From the NCBI GenBank assembly GCA_947478845.1, contig CANJXC010000018.1:1-54668 (forward strand): DNA of 54,668 nucleotides, in the 5' to 3' direction. The position numbers were made by a program, and so were the translations under genes. The stretch is from Spirochaetales bacterium. GTDB lineage: Bacteria; Spirochaetota; Spirochaetia; JABEVK01. The notes below the pieces were generated by a model that saw nothing but the letters and a program-made list of their open reading frames with translations, searched no databases and had not been told where the DNA came from. Below, one piece after another: positions 22,818 to 32,401 of the stretch (its first letter is position 1; every line of letters begins with the position of its first letter).

Positions 22818-24059
22818 GTGGTCATCATTTGCAATCGATTGCACAAGGAGTTTTTCCTATGGTTCACGCGTCATTTACCTCGATTCTTGCTTTTTTTTTT
22901 GTTCTTATTGTCCGGCTGTGCCACGGCACCAAAGGTGGAGGATCCGTACAGTTTTGGAGTCGAATTGATGGCTGATTCGTCTCCCGAGTCAGCGCAGAAC
23001 GAAGGGAGTTCTCCGGCAACCGCGCACACAGCCGCCCAGGAGATTCCTCTGGTTGGGTTGAGGGGTCTGGCAGCGGCTTATCAACTGGATTTTGGCGCAG
23101 CCGTGGCCTTCAAAGCCTTGTCAATCTCGAAGTATGCGCAGATTGTCAGCTCAGAGTTCAGCACCTTAACTCCCGAAAACGAGATGAAGTGGCAGTACAT
23201 CCATCCGGTGTCAGGCTCGTACGAGTGGTTCTTTGGCGATCAACTGGTGCAATTTGCGCAGTCTCATGAAATGAAAGTCCGGGGCCACACGCTGGTTTGG
23301 CACAACCAGCTGCCCCGCTGGGTGTCGGAATCTGTGACTACCGAGGACGCCCTTCTCAAGTTGGTCACGGAACACGTTTCTACCATCGTGGGCCACTACC
23401 GGGGGAAAATCGCGAAGTGGGACGTAGCAAACGAAGTCATCGACGATGCTCAAGGAATGCGGGACACACTGTTCTACCGCTTGTCGGGAACTGAGTTCTT
23501 GAGCACGGCGTTCCGCGCCGCCCACGAGGCCGATGCCGACGCGTTGCTCTACCTCAACGACTATTCTGTGGAAGCAATCAACCCGAAGTCAAACCGCCTC
23601 TACGAGCTTTGCAAGGCCCTTTTGGCCCAGGGGGTTCCCTTGCACGGCGTCGGGCTTCAAGCACATTGGGATTTAGATGACCTCCCCTCCATGAGCTCGG
23701 TACGAAAGAACATCGAGCGTTTTGCTGCCCTCGGCCTCAAAGTCGATATCACCGAGCTCGATATCCGGATGAAAGGCGCTCCAACGCCTGAACGGCTACG
23801 CGTCCAAGCCGAAGCGTATGCGGCCTTGGTACGCGTTGTTCTTGATACCGAAGGGAGTGACTCGATTACGGTTTGGGGTGTTGATGATGGCCACTCGTGG
23901 GTACCGCAATGGATGTCAAGCTACGGCAGCGCCCTCTTGCTCGATGGAAAGTACCGCGCCAAGCAGGCCTATGCGGCCGTCGTCGGCGAGTTGTCCAAAC
24001 AGGTGATGGCTTGTTCATACTTTGGCCCAGGTCGAGAACCGGTGGGGGAGATCAGATAA
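22818..24059 (+). CDS. GH10 endo-1,4-beta-xylanase lipoprotein
   Basis: A GH10 (beta/alpha)8 catalytic domain fills most of the protein. ENEMKW and RGHTLVWHNQLP line the substrate cleft, the acid/base Glu is in WDVANEV and the nucleophile Glu in VDITELDIRM. The N-terminus LLFFLFLLSGC gives a lipobox, so the enzyme should sit on a membrane surface and cut xylan into oligomers for the divergent transporter. The open frame can start only at GTG 22818, which has no ribosome site and precedes the operator. The best start is ATG 22859 with AAGGAG eight bases upstream, but it is out of frame across a T10 run (22891-22900). One T fewer would give MVHASFTSILAFFLFLLSGC. Confidence 0.88.
   Translation: MVIICNRLHKEFFLWFTRHLPRFLLFFLFLLSGCATAPKVEDPYSFGVELMADSSPESAQNEGSSPATAHTAAQEIPLVGLRGLAAAYQLDFGAAVAFKALSISKYAQIVSSEFSTLTPENEMKWQYIHPVSGSYEWFFGDQLVQFAQSHEMKVRGHTLVWHNQLPRWVSESVTTEDALLKLVTEHVSTIVGHYRGKIAKWDVANEVIDDAQGMRDTLFYRLSGTEFLSTAFRAAHEADADALLYLNDYSVEAINPKSNRLYELCKALLAQGVPLHGVGLQAHWDLDDLPSMSSVRKNIERFAALGLKVDITELDIRMKGAPTPERLRVQAEAYAALVRVVLDTEGSDSITVWGVDDGHSWVPQWMSSYGSALLLDGKYRAKQAYAAVVGELSKQVMACSYFGPGREPVGEIR
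22830..22843. promoter_or_regulatory. LacI-type operator of the xylanase gene
   Basis: TGCAATCGATTGCA is a perfect 14-bp palindrome with the central CG typical of LacI-family sites. It sits between the predicted promoter and the ribosome site AAGGAG. The regulator may be the LacI protein at 33940 or one outside the window; the other operators near that gene have a different sequence. Confidence 0.65.
22891..22900 (+). repeat. T10 homopolymer inside the xylanase signal peptide
   Basis: Ten consecutive T in the signal-peptide region decide whether ATG 22859 reads into the GH10 domain (T9 or T12) or stops at 22973-22975 (T10). Slippage here could switch expression. Confidence 0.85.
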
Positions 24060-25182
24060 TTTCGAGTCCATTTCGGTCGGGAAGTTCCGGAAAACGTGAA
24101 TGAGGTTCTCTCTGATACCAGAAGGCTACCGAAGAAACATCATCCTGCAGCGGCAAATAGCGCCCGCCGGATCGCCAACCGAGAGCCTGAATGGTCACAG
24201 CGAAGTCGGTTGAGAACCTGACGGGGTCCATTATGTGCCAGCGATAGAGGCTGAAGCGTGTGTTGGCCTGATAGACGCCATTGGGCCGCACCACATGAGA
24301 CAGCCCGGCATACGCCGTCGAGAACTCCTGATACTGCTTAGTGGCCTTGTTCTCAAAATTATACGACCCGCAAAAGTAGTCTTCGGTACCGGTTCCGCAT
24401 ATTGTGGGAAAGTACTGACCGCCGTGTTCTCTTACATTTTTTCCGACAGTACCGTCAGGCAAGTCTCCATCGATGTAGAACTTAACCTCACCTTCGCCCC
24501 ACCAACCATTATTGTTCACCTGCCAAGCAAGATAGGTACCGACGTAATGCCCCTGCCCCTGTAATTGGTCAACTAAGGTGTGAACTTCTTTGTACTCCAA
24601 TGGTGAGCTTCGGCGAAATTGCGCGTGAAAGTAGCCACAATCCTCTGGCACGGTGGTTAAGGTATAATTGATCTGATAATAGACCCGCAGTTCCTCGGTC
24701 CCAATATTCTCCAATGTTATTTTGCAGTGGCTACGGAAGGGCATCTCCCAATAGCAGTTAAAGGCATTTCCAGGATTAACGCATACGGCTAAAGAGTTTA
24801 TGGGGGCAAAGGTATCGAAACTAGTAAAGGCACTTGCAAAAAAGTCTCCAACGGGCACTTCGATGGACGGGCTCGTCTCACCGTCCCAAAAGAACCTTAA
24901 AATGCTATGGCGGTAGTTGCCGAGTGGAGTCATCCAAATCTGTTGTATGACCCCTGAACCCTCTATCTCGGCCAGTATAAGGCTTTTTCCTGGTTCGATG
25001 TTATCGTAGGGGCGGACCTTCCATCCCTGGCCCAGTTCTTTCGCGGCAACAAAGTTCGGATCTATTCCACGACCTCCCTGTCCTTTTCCGCCCGTAGGAT
25101 TTTCTGAAGAGCACGACCTGGAAACTGCTGATGAAAGTCGTGAAAGTTGTCCAAGATTCATGCCGAGTCCGTTAAAAGACAT
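24052..25182 (-). CDS. GH172/DUF2961 family glycoside hydrolase
   Basis: The 376-residue protein lacks a signal peptide. It contains the DUF2961 pattern IEGSGVIQQIWMTP, WDGETSPSIEVPVGDFF, EMPFRSHCKITLEN, and ICGTGTEDYFCGSYNFE, the double jelly-roll fold now classed as GH172. Characterised members act on difructose dianhydride or arabinofuranosides. Asp/Glu residues in GTGTEDYF and the WDGE strand are conserved. ATG 25182 is preferred because AAGGGG precedes it. It is the last gene of the GH116 operon, and its 3' end overlaps the xylanase 3' end by eight bases. A cytoplasmic role on imported oligosaccharides fits. Confidence 0.85.
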   Translation of the reverse strand: MSFNGLGMNLGQLSRLSSAVSRSCSSENPTGGKGQGGRGIDPNFVAAKELGQGWKVRPYDNIEPGKSLILAEIEGSGVIQQIWMTPLGNYRHSILRFFWDGETSPSIEVPVGDFFASAFTSFDTFAPINSLAVCVNPGNAFNCYWEMPFRSHCKITLENIGTEELRVYYQINYTLTTVPEDCGYFHAQFRRSSPLEYKEVHTLVDQLQGQGHYVGTYLAWQVNNNGWWGEGEVKFYIDGDLPDGTVGKNVREHGGQYFPTICGTGTEDYFCGSYNFENKATKQYQEFSTAYAGLSHVVRPNGVYQANTRFSLYRWHIMDPVRFSTDFAVTIQALGWRSGGRYLPLQDDVSSVAFWYQREPHSRFPELPDRNGLEII

Positions 25183-25312
25183 AGAATACACCCCTTGTAA
25201 TTGGCAATTTGCGCCCTCAGTCATATCCCCATTACAACAGTTCTACCTGAGGCTGGATTTCAGGATACAGCAACGACACCAGTACGAATGGTCCCATGAA
25301 CTTAAGCAACTT

Positions 25313-27910
25313 CTAAGCGGTAAGTACCACGAGAACTGGATTGTTTGGCGTAATTTGGACTTCCATGTCTAAAACCAAAGTGTCGGCGTCGTCTTTAAAT
25401 GTGAGCAACCCACCTCTAGAATCCGAAATCTTCTTAGGTTTGCCTCCAAAAAAGGGTAATTTCAATTTCCTTAAGGCGAGCACACCTTGATGAACCGAAA
25501 TCTGGGCAGACTTTTCGTCCATTTCGAAAACACCCCATCCTGAATCTAAGGACCAGAAGTACTTGTGGGAGCCATGTTCCAGTGGAAGCGGATTAAAACC
25601 TATCAGCCCTTCAACGGCGTTGAACTCGAAGCCCGAAAAAGCCAGCAGCAGAGAATAAGAAGCCATTGAACGAGCATAGTTGCTTCCACATTCGAACTCA
25701 TTCCAAGGGTTGCGCTTTTCCCCGTCATAGCGGTCTCTGATTGACCTAACCACCGCGATTCCCTCGTTAACCAATCCTTCTTGAATCATCAAAGCCGCCG
25801 CTTGATACTCGTAACCATTTTGGGTTTCTTCCGAGTAAGGAAGTGGAATACGCGGTTTTTCCACGCCAGAAGGCCAAGACGCTATGACCAGTCCTTTTTC
25901 GTCATAAAGGCTATACAGACGGCACGGGTTTGCGACTTCTCTCATGGACTTAAAGTTGTTGTCAAAAAGCGAGCGAAGCGCCGTCTTGGACGAAGCTTGG
26001 TCAAAGATTCTCCCAAGTCCGGCGATATTGGCATGCCATTGCCCTACGAGTTGGTCGATCTCGCAACCTTGCCCAATCTGATACTTGATCTGATTCGACT
26101 CTTCATCCCAGTAGGCCTCTTTGGTCGATTTTCCAATGAGTGTAGATCCTTCCGCAAAACTATCTAGAACTGCTGGGTCGTGAAGGTCTATTTTCTGACA
26201 AAAGTATTTCCCGTTAAACAGATTTTCCTGAACCCACAACCTACCTCTTTCAAATAACTGGAAATAATCGTTTGAACGTTCGGAATCACCCAAAGACCTG
26301 GCCATTTCCGAGGCAGCCTTCAGTGCGGCCAAATAGAAGCCGGTAAGCCACGAGTTCGGGCCAAACAGTTCCATGTCGAGCGTATGATGTTGCCTTCCGG
26401 TAAGAATACCTTTTCGCTCTGGATCCCAGTGGTCTGGGTTAGAAGGGGACCACGCATATTCCAGAGAACGAACCACTGCCGGCCAGAGCTCCCTCAGCCA
26501 CTGAGTGTTTCCAGAAATTTTCCAGTCCCGGTAAACCTTGATGACACCCCCAAACTGTCCATCTGCACAAGGACGAAAGTCCCACTGGGGACTTCCTAAG
26601 GGGAGCATCAAGCGGAAGACCATGCCACCATCCACCTTTTGATTATAGCGAAAGTCCAAGTTTCTCATCGAGCGTTCTAATCGTGGAAAAAGAAAGGGTA
26701 ACGCATAGGCGTAGTTCCAAACATGGGTACAAGAACCCTCGCACGACCCTTCGGCACAATGGCAACCCTCCCAACCGTAAAAAGAACCATCGGTTAAGCG
26801 GAGGCAAGTGGGCGACTTAAGCACCGCCAGATTCGCGCTAACGGCTTCAAGGACCACTTCAGGAAGCGTTGAGGACGCAAGCGCATCACTGAAATCACGG
26901 GTCTCAACCTCAAGACGGTCCCAAGATTCAAAACCGTATCGCGCCGTATGACTAGCTGAAGGAAAGATGGTCGCATAATGGTTTTTCCAACTGGCGAGTT
27001 GATCAGTTTGGCCAAGGGCCCAGTAGTTGTAGGCGTTGGGGAAGTTCCAAGAGAGCAAGAACCGAAGACTCCCTTTTTCTCCCGGTGCCAACGATACGGA
27101 TCCTGCCAGGCTAGCGTGATCCTGATGGATAGCAGAAGGTTGTTCGTAGTGACGATTCTTAAATATCCCGGGAGAACTAAACTCGGTCCAATAGACAGAA
27201 ACATCATCGAACCAACTTCCGCGGTACCAGTACTCCTGAAAGCTCGTTTCAGGCGCTTCGACTCCAAGGCAAAGTTCGCCGTAACTGGTTGAGGTCTCTG
27301 GCAGGGTAGAAGTCAGTGTCAAGGTGCCACGGGAACCACGGGATGTGTCGATCTCTTGAAAGGACTGAACCGTTGTACCCATTTCGTGGGGATTAGAAAT
27401 CCCACAATTAATCGTGTATTTCAGGCTTTCTTTGCTGGAATTGACAATTTCGAACTCGAAAAAAGCAGCCGGCAGGCTTGAGTCATCTTCTTTAAGCGGA
27501 ATGAAGGGATTAAAGGCCCCCATTTTCAAATCGCCCGGAAAGTGACTATCAGCAAAACTCACTTTTGCAAATGGAAACTCAGCCGAGAACGAAGAATCTT
27601 TGAAACTGGGAAAGCCGGCCATCGTGCCTCTTTCGGGACCAAAACCGAAGCCCTTGAACTTCTCGCGTCCATACTGTCCCGAAAGTGGGAATGGCAGATC
27701 ACCCGCAATAACCCTAGCGTCCACAACTTGACCCGCCCGTTCTGCCTTGATGGCAAAATGCGTGTAGCCGTTCAGACTGCCCTTGTTGGGTCTGTTTCTG
27801 ATTTCCCAGTCAACCAACCTTCCACTTCCAGAAAGACCGATGCAACCCGTTCCTATTCCCCCTAGGGGAAAGGAAATCTCTCTGGTCTTATCCGGAGGGT
27901 AATTCTTCAT
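25313..27910 (-). CDS. GH116-like beta-glycosidase, paralogue 1
   Basis: The 865-residue protein begins with the GBA2_N-type domain (ISFPLGGIGTGCIGLSGSGR, LVDWEIRNRPNKG) and ends with an (alpha/alpha)6 catalytic domain. In the latter, CEGSCTHVWNY near residue 390 and HTLDMELFGPNS near residue 513 align with the nucleophile and acid/base regions of GH116 enzymes such as GBA2. No signal peptide is present, so it acts in the cytoplasm. It overlaps the upstream paralogue by four bases (ATGA). Known GH116 members are beta-glucosidases, beta-xylosidases or glucosylceramidases; transporter context favours an oligosaccharide. Confidence 0.87.
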   Translation of the reverse strand: MKNYPPDKTREISFPLGGIGTGCIGLSGSGRLVDWEIRNRPNKGSLNGYTHFAIKAERAGQVVDARVIAGDLPFPLSGQYGREKFKGFGFGPERGTMAGFPSFKDSSFSAEFPFAKVSFADSHFPGDLKMGAFNPFIPLKEDDSSLPAAFFEFEIVNSSKESLKYTINCGISNPHEMGTTVQSFQEIDTSRGSRGTLTLTSTLPETSTSYGELCLGVEAPETSFQEYWYRGSWFDDVSVYWTEFSSPGIFKNRHYEQPSAIHQDHASLAGSVSLAPGEKGSLRFLLSWNFPNAYNYWALGQTDQLASWKNHYATIFPSASHTARYGFESWDRLEVETRDFSDALASSTLPEVVLEAVSANLAVLKSPTCLRLTDGSFYGWEGCHCAEGSCEGSCTHVWNYAYALPFLFPRLERSMRNLDFRYNQKVDGGMVFRLMLPLGSPQWDFRPCADGQFGGVIKVYRDWKISGNTQWLRELWPAVVRSLEYAWSPSNPDHWDPERKGILTGRQHHTLDMELFGPNSWLTGFYLAALKAASEMARSLGDSERSNDYFQLFERGRLWVQENLFNGKYFCQKIDLHDPAVLDSFAEGSTLIGKSTKEAYWDEESNQIKYQIGQGCEIDQLVGQWHANIAGLGRIFDQASSKTALRSLFDNNFKSMREVANPCRLYSLYDEKGLVIASWPSGVEKPRIPLPYSEETQNGYEYQAAALMIQEGLVNEGIAVVRSIRDRYDGEKRNPWNEFECGSNYARSMASYSLLLAFSGFEFNAVEGLIGFNPLPLEHGSHKYFWSLDSGWGVFEMDEKSAQISVHQGVLALRKLKLPFFGGKPKKISDSRGGLLTFKDDADTLVLDMEVQITPNNPVLVVLTA

Positions 27911-30540
27911 GTTGCTCGGCCATTTTCCAAGTGGAGAACCAGTTCCTCGCCCTGCTGGAGTTCACAAGCAACGGCGAAAGTCAGCCGATCGCCGAGTTGG
28001 AAGAACTCAAAGTTTCGATTACCCGAACGAACCGCGACGACCTTTGAGGTTTTCAGGACTTGAGAACCGAAGGTTTTCAAAGTGAGCATTCCGGACACCA
28101 GGTTAATGGCGATCCGCTTTCCTAGCTCGAAGTCCACAAGCCCCCACGAACGATGAAGAGCCCAAAAACACCGGAACTCGGGGTCTACACTGCGCGGACT
28201 GAAGCCGAGGTGGAACTTTGCCGTGTCGTATTCCAAGCCAGAGAGAGCGTTTAAGAGACCATAGGACGCCATTGATCGGGAATAATTGCTTCCGCATTCA
28301 ATTTCATTCCAAGGATTTCGATGTTCGCCATCATACCTAGAACGGACGGCCCTGACGATTTCTAGCCCTTCTTTGGTGAAACCTTCAAAGATCAAATGGC
28401 TGGCAATCTGATATTCGAAGCCATTCATGCATTCATCCGCGTAAGGGACTGGTACTTTTGGAACACCCCCACGAGGCCAGGTGCAGATGGCAACGCCCTC
28501 TTCGTCATTCACAGCATACATACGATAGGAGTTTGAATGGTCTCGCATCGACTTAAAATTGTGCTTATGAACAGCTTTCACCGCAGATTTTACGAGTTTA
28601 GGATCAAGCAGATAACCAAGCCCGACTAAATGTGCGTACCATTGACCAAGCACCTGGTCCACATGGCAACCCTCGGCAATCTGGTACTTGAGCTCGCCGA
28701 GCTCGGCGTCCAGATGATATCGTGGATCGCGAAGGTCGACTTTCTGGTGGAAATATTCACCATTGAAGAGGTTGTTCTCAACCCAGGTTCTTCCTTTTGC
28801 TTGAAGTTCCCGGTATTCAATTCCAACGGGATCCCCCACTGCCTCAGCCATTAAGGCCGCGGACAGCAAGGCAGCGTGATACTGGGTCGTGATGTAGCTA
28901 TTAGGCCCATAAATTTCTACATCGAGGGTATGATGTTGTGCACCTTCCATAACTCCATCTCGATCAAGGTCCCAAGAATCCAAGTTGGTCGGATCCCACG
29001 CGTACTCAAGAGATTTTTTTATCTTCGGCCAAAGCGAACGCAACCACTCAGTATCTCCCGATATCTTCCATTCCCGGTAAGCCTTTATCACACCACCCAT
29101 CTGACCATCAGCTGCGGCCCGGCCACCGGAAAACGTAGGCTGTTCTTTGTTGGTACGTTCTCGCGGAAGTAGCATTCTGAAGGCCATCTTGCCATTGGGG
29201 AATTGAGTAAACGCCAGTTCCGACTCACGCATCCCACGGGCAAGTGCCGGAAACAAATGGCAAACGGCCTGTTCGTAGTTCCAAACATGGGTGCACGAGC
29301 CCTCACAACATCCTTCTTTTGCATGATTCCCTTCGAATCCGTAAAGGGTCCCGTCTGTCAATCGGATGCAGGTTGGTGACTTAAGAATAGACAAGTTTGC
29401 GGAAACAGCATCAAGCACTTCAACTGGAACTGTTGAAGCAAATAGAGTCTCCTGAAAAGCACGCGTCAAGTCCGTCAGCCGAACCCGGTTCGTCCACCAG
29501 TAGTGTGCCGTGTCTGTGGAATCCTTGAACTTCGTGGCGTAATAGTTTTTCCATTGTGGCAATTTTCCATCTGCCTTTAAGGGCCCAGGATTCCAGTAGT
29601 TCACAAAGTTTGGATAACTCCAGGACACCAAAAATCGAAATGACTTTGTCTCGCCGGGTGCAATGGTTCGCGTGACCCCAAGAGTACAGGTATCCAGCGA
29701 ATTGTATGTATTCACGCCAGTCGAGACTCGAGGGTCATCGTATTTCCGCTTGGGAAGACCACCTGCCCGTGAAAACTCTTGCCAGAATACCGTAACGTTA
29801 TCAAACCATTCTCCGCGGTACCAGTACTCCTGAAAACTCACCTCCTCAGGGAGACACTCGGAACTTAAGCTCATGTCCCCGAAGGACGGAGATTCTGGGC
29901 TTTCATCCCAAGAGTCCATCCGAATCAAAGAACTTTTTGTAGAACCGACAAAGGCGTTACGAGGTTTGTTTCTGGAAGGATTGGTCATGACTCCAGCCAC
30001 AAGACAGTCGAGAGGATGATCAAAATGGTTCGTGATTTTGTATTCAAACGACGCTAGGGGAAGTGAAGAATCATCCTCGTTCATGGGAATAAAGGGGTTG
30101 AAAGCGGTCAGTTCCACGCTCAAAAGATCTTCGCCTTCAAACTCAATCCGAGAAAAAGGAAAACGACCGTCAAACTTGGTGTTCTTAAAATGAGGAAACC
30201 CAGCTACCGTTTCTCTACTGACTCCAAAGCCAAAGCCACTAAATTGGTTGGTACCCTCTCCCATATAAGCTGCATCTAGGTCGCCATGAAGGACTTTTGC
30301 GAGCTTCACCTCACCCTTGTACTCTGCCTTGAGAGCAAAAAAAGAAAATCCGTTGTAGCTGTTCTTGTTGGGCCGGTTAAAAATCTCCCAGTCGACGAAA
30401 CGACCCGTGCCAGAAAGCCCAATTGAACCAGTTCCAATCCCTCCAAGCGGAAAAGAAATCGCCCGAGCCTTGCTTCCTGTGTAGTGGAAGGCTTCGGAGA
30501 TTGTCTGCGCTTTGCCTCCGGGATTATTTTTGAGTTTCAT
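27907..30540 (-). CDS. GH116-like beta-glycosidase, paralogue 2
   Basis: The 877-residue paralogue of the downstream gene has the same two-domain plan: ISFPLGGIGTGSIGLSGTGR with FVDWEIFNRPNKN at the N-terminus, CEGSCTHVWNYEQAV near residue 415 and HTLDVEIYGPNS near 540. The ribosome site AAGGAGAGG supports the start. It follows the MalG-like gene by about 40 bases and overlaps the next paralogue, so both should be made in comparable amounts. No signal peptide. Two adjacent GH116 genes suggest different linkage or chain-length preferences rather than redundancy. Confidence 0.87.
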   Translation of the reverse strand: MKLKNNPGGKAQTISEAFHYTGSKARAISFPLGGIGTGSIGLSGTGRFVDWEIFNRPNKNSYNGFSFFALKAEYKGEVKLAKVLHGDLDAAYMGEGTNQFSGFGFGVSRETVAGFPHFKNTKFDGRFPFSRIEFEGEDLLSVELTAFNPFIPMNEDDSSLPLASFEYKITNHFDHPLDCLVAGVMTNPSRNKPRNAFVGSTKSSLIRMDSWDESPESPSFGDMSLSSECLPEEVSFQEYWYRGEWFDNVTVFWQEFSRAGGLPKRKYDDPRVSTGVNTYNSLDTCTLGVTRTIAPGETKSFRFLVSWSYPNFVNYWNPGPLKADGKLPQWKNYYATKFKDSTDTAHYWWTNRVRLTDLTRAFQETLFASTVPVEVLDAVSANLSILKSPTCIRLTDGTLYGFEGNHAKEGCCEGSCTHVWNYEQAVCHLFPALARGMRESELAFTQFPNGKMAFRMLLPRERTNKEQPTFSGGRAAADGQMGGVIKAYREWKISGDTEWLRSLWPKIKKSLEYAWDPTNLDSWDLDRDGVMEGAQHHTLDVEIYGPNSYITTQYHAALLSAALMAEAVGDPVGIEYRELQAKGRTWVENNLFNGEYFHQKVDLRDPRYHLDAELGELKYQIAEGCHVDQVLGQWYAHLVGLGYLLDPKLVKSAVKAVHKHNFKSMRDHSNSYRMYAVNDEEGVAICTWPRGGVPKVPVPYADECMNGFEYQIASHLIFEGFTKEGLEIVRAVRSRYDGEHRNPWNEIECGSNYSRSMASYGLLNALSGLEYDTAKFHLGFSPRSVDPEFRCFWALHRSWGLVDFELGKRIAINLVSGMLTLKTFGSQVLKTSKVVAVRSGNRNFEFFQLGDRLTFAVACELQQGEELVLHLENGRAT

Positions 30541-30581
30541 CAGTCCTCTCCTTGTTTTTAACTAAGAAGCCACAAGACCCG

Positions 30582-31436
30582 CTATTGCTTTAGGCCACCA
30601 GTACTAAGGCCCTCGAGCAGATACCTTTGTCCAAAGATGTAAATAACAACACACGGCAGAAGCGAAAGCATCACCCCCGCTAAAACAGCCGAATAATTAC
30701 CCGAACCAACAGCCCCGGTGAGTGCCGTCATACCCAGAGGCAAGGTCATGTTTTCCCAAGTGTTGATGAAAAGCAGCGGCCGGAAGAAATCGTTCCAGTT
30801 TGCCACAAACCAAAGAACCGTTGAAACTGAAATCGCGGGCACCGACATCGGTACCATAATTCTTGAATAGATCCACCATCGATTTGCGCCATCCATTAAT
30901 GCGGCTTCTTCATAACTATCAGAGATAGCCATCATCTGTTGTCGGATAAGGAAGATGCCAAGCGGGTTAACCAACCAAAGCAGAACTAGTGTCCAAGTGT
31001 TATCAATCATATGGAGTTTCGCCATCAAGATAAATTGCGGAATTGCTGTGACTTGATTGGTGATCATAAGTCCTGAAAGCAACACCAGAAATAGGATGTT
31101 CCGGCCTGGAAAGCGAATACGGGCGAAAGAGTAAGCTGCCATGCTTGAGAAAATGACGTTTCCCAAAGCGACAACAACGGCGACCTTGAAACTATTGAGG
31201 AAAAACGAGAAGAACGGCACCTTATTGAAAACTTCGAAGTAGTTGCCAATTTCAAAGGCCGTAGGAAAAAGGGCAGGTGGAAGAGAGAAAGAATCCTTGG
31301 CCAAGCGGAGCGAAGTAGAGAACATCCAGAGAAAAGGGGCAAAGTACAACAGCCCGACAAGAATCAGGAACACTTGGAGAAACAATCGCCCAACATTTTT
31401 CCCGAGCATTTTAGCTTCTAGAGACTTAGTTGCCAT
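30582..31436 (-). CDS. Sugar ABC transporter permease, MalG type (locus 2)
   Basis: The 284-residue CUT1 permease has six membrane segments and the EAA loop EAALMDGANRWWIYSRIMVPMSVP. It overlaps the MalF-like gene by 11 bases and precedes the two GH116 genes. It forms the inner-membrane channel with its partner. No ATPase gene is present here either. Confidence 0.9.
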   Translation of the reverse strand: MATKSLEAKMLGKNVGRLFLQVFLILVGLLYFAPFLWMFSTSLRLAKDSFSLPPALFPTAFEIGNYFEVFNKVPFFSFFLNSFKVAVVVALGNVIFSSMAAYSFARIRFPGRNILFLVLLSGLMITNQVTAIPQFILMAKLHMIDNTWTLVLLWLVNPLGIFLIRQQMMAISDSYEEAALMDGANRWWIYSRIMVPMSVPAISVSTVLWFVANWNDFFRPLLFINTWENMTLPLGMTALTGAVGSGNYSAVLAGVMLSLLPCVVIYIFGQRYLLEGLSTGGLKQ

Positions 31437-32310
31437 AGAAGACCCATTTTTTCTGCAACTTAAATTGAAGCAGGGTGACTAATAAGATGACCAAAAACAG
31501 GCTGAGCGCTACTGCAGAACCGTAGGAATAGTTGTGGTACTGAAAGGCTGTCTCATAAATATAGAGCCCTACGGTTCGTGAAGAATCTCCCGGACCCCCA
31601 GCTGTCAGGAAGTATGGCTCATCAAAAATCTGCGCTGCCCCAATGATGAGGTTGACGACCACGAAAAACATGGTCGGCGAAAGCATGGGCAGCGTAATCC
31701 GGAAGAACCGTTGCCTCGGGGACGCTCCATCCAACATCGCAGCCTCGTAGAGTTCGACCGGGATAGACTGAAGTCCCACAAGAAAATAAATGAACGAGTT
31801 TCCGATAAACTTCCAAAGGCTAAAAATGGCTACAGCAACATAAACCCAAACAGGGGAATTGAGCCAGGGAATTGCCTTCGCACCAATTAATCCTATAAAC
31901 CAATTGATTAAGCCAAAAGACGTATCAAACATCATACCCCAAGCGATGGCAACAGAGGCCGTCGTCGCCAGAACTGGGAAGAAGAATGTGGTCCGAAAGA
32001 GGTATTTCGCCGAACCCTTTGTCAGTCCTTCAACGGAAACGGCCAGGACCAAGCCGACAATAACGTGAAGCGGAACCAGGATGAAGACGAAAAATAGTGT
32101 ATTTCCGTAAATAACACCCATCCTAGCATCCGAAAATAAGTTGAAAAAGTTTGACAAACCAACCCACCGCGAAGAACTGAGGAGACTGAACTTCGAAAAG
32201 CTTAGCAGTAGAGTTCCTACGAGCGGACCAAGAGTAAGGACGATAAAGAGAAGAAGAACAGGAAGGATGAAGAGGTACCCTGCAATGGCGTCACTAAACT
32301 TTTTATTCAC
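31426..32310 (-). CDS. Sugar ABC transporter permease, MalF type (locus 2)
   Basis: The 294-residue CUT1 permease is of normal length, lacking the insertion found in the locus 1 MalF-like protein. The first membrane segment is AGYLFILPVLLLFIVLTLGP, and the EAA loop is EAAMLDGASPRQRFFRITLPMLSP. It pairs with the MalG-like protein encoded immediately downstream and receives substrate from the binding protein at 32402-33661. Confidence 0.9.
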   Translation of the reverse strand: MNKKFSDAIAGYLFILPVLLLFIVLTLGPLVGTLLLSFSKFSLLSSSRWVGLSNFFNLFSDARMGVIYGNTLFFVFILVPLHVIVGLVLAVSVEGLTKGSAKYLFRTTFFFPVLATTASVAIAWGMMFDTSFGLINWFIGLIGAKAIPWLNSPVWVYVAVAIFSLWKFIGNSFIYFLVGLQSIPVELYEAAMLDGASPRQRFFRITLPMLSPTMFFVVVNLIIGAAQIFDEPYFLTAGGPGDSSRTVGLYIYETAFQYHNYSYGSAVALSLFLVILLVTLLQFKLQKKWVFYGN

Positions 32311-32360
32311 AAGGAACTTCCTCCATACCAGGGCAACAAAACTCTGGTAACGAATTACAA

Positions 32361-32388
32361 GGGGACGGCTTCCTTGGAAACCGTCCCC
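32361..32388 (-). terminator. Intercistronic hairpin after the binding-protein gene
   Basis: GGGGACGG and CCGTCCCC with inner TTCC/GGAA pairing form a very stable stem between the binding-protein and MalF genes. No T run follows. It likely stabilises the upstream mRNA and dampens permease expression, as the true terminator does in locus 1. Confidence 0.6.
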
Positions 32389-32401
32389 GCGTAATCATGA
32401 C

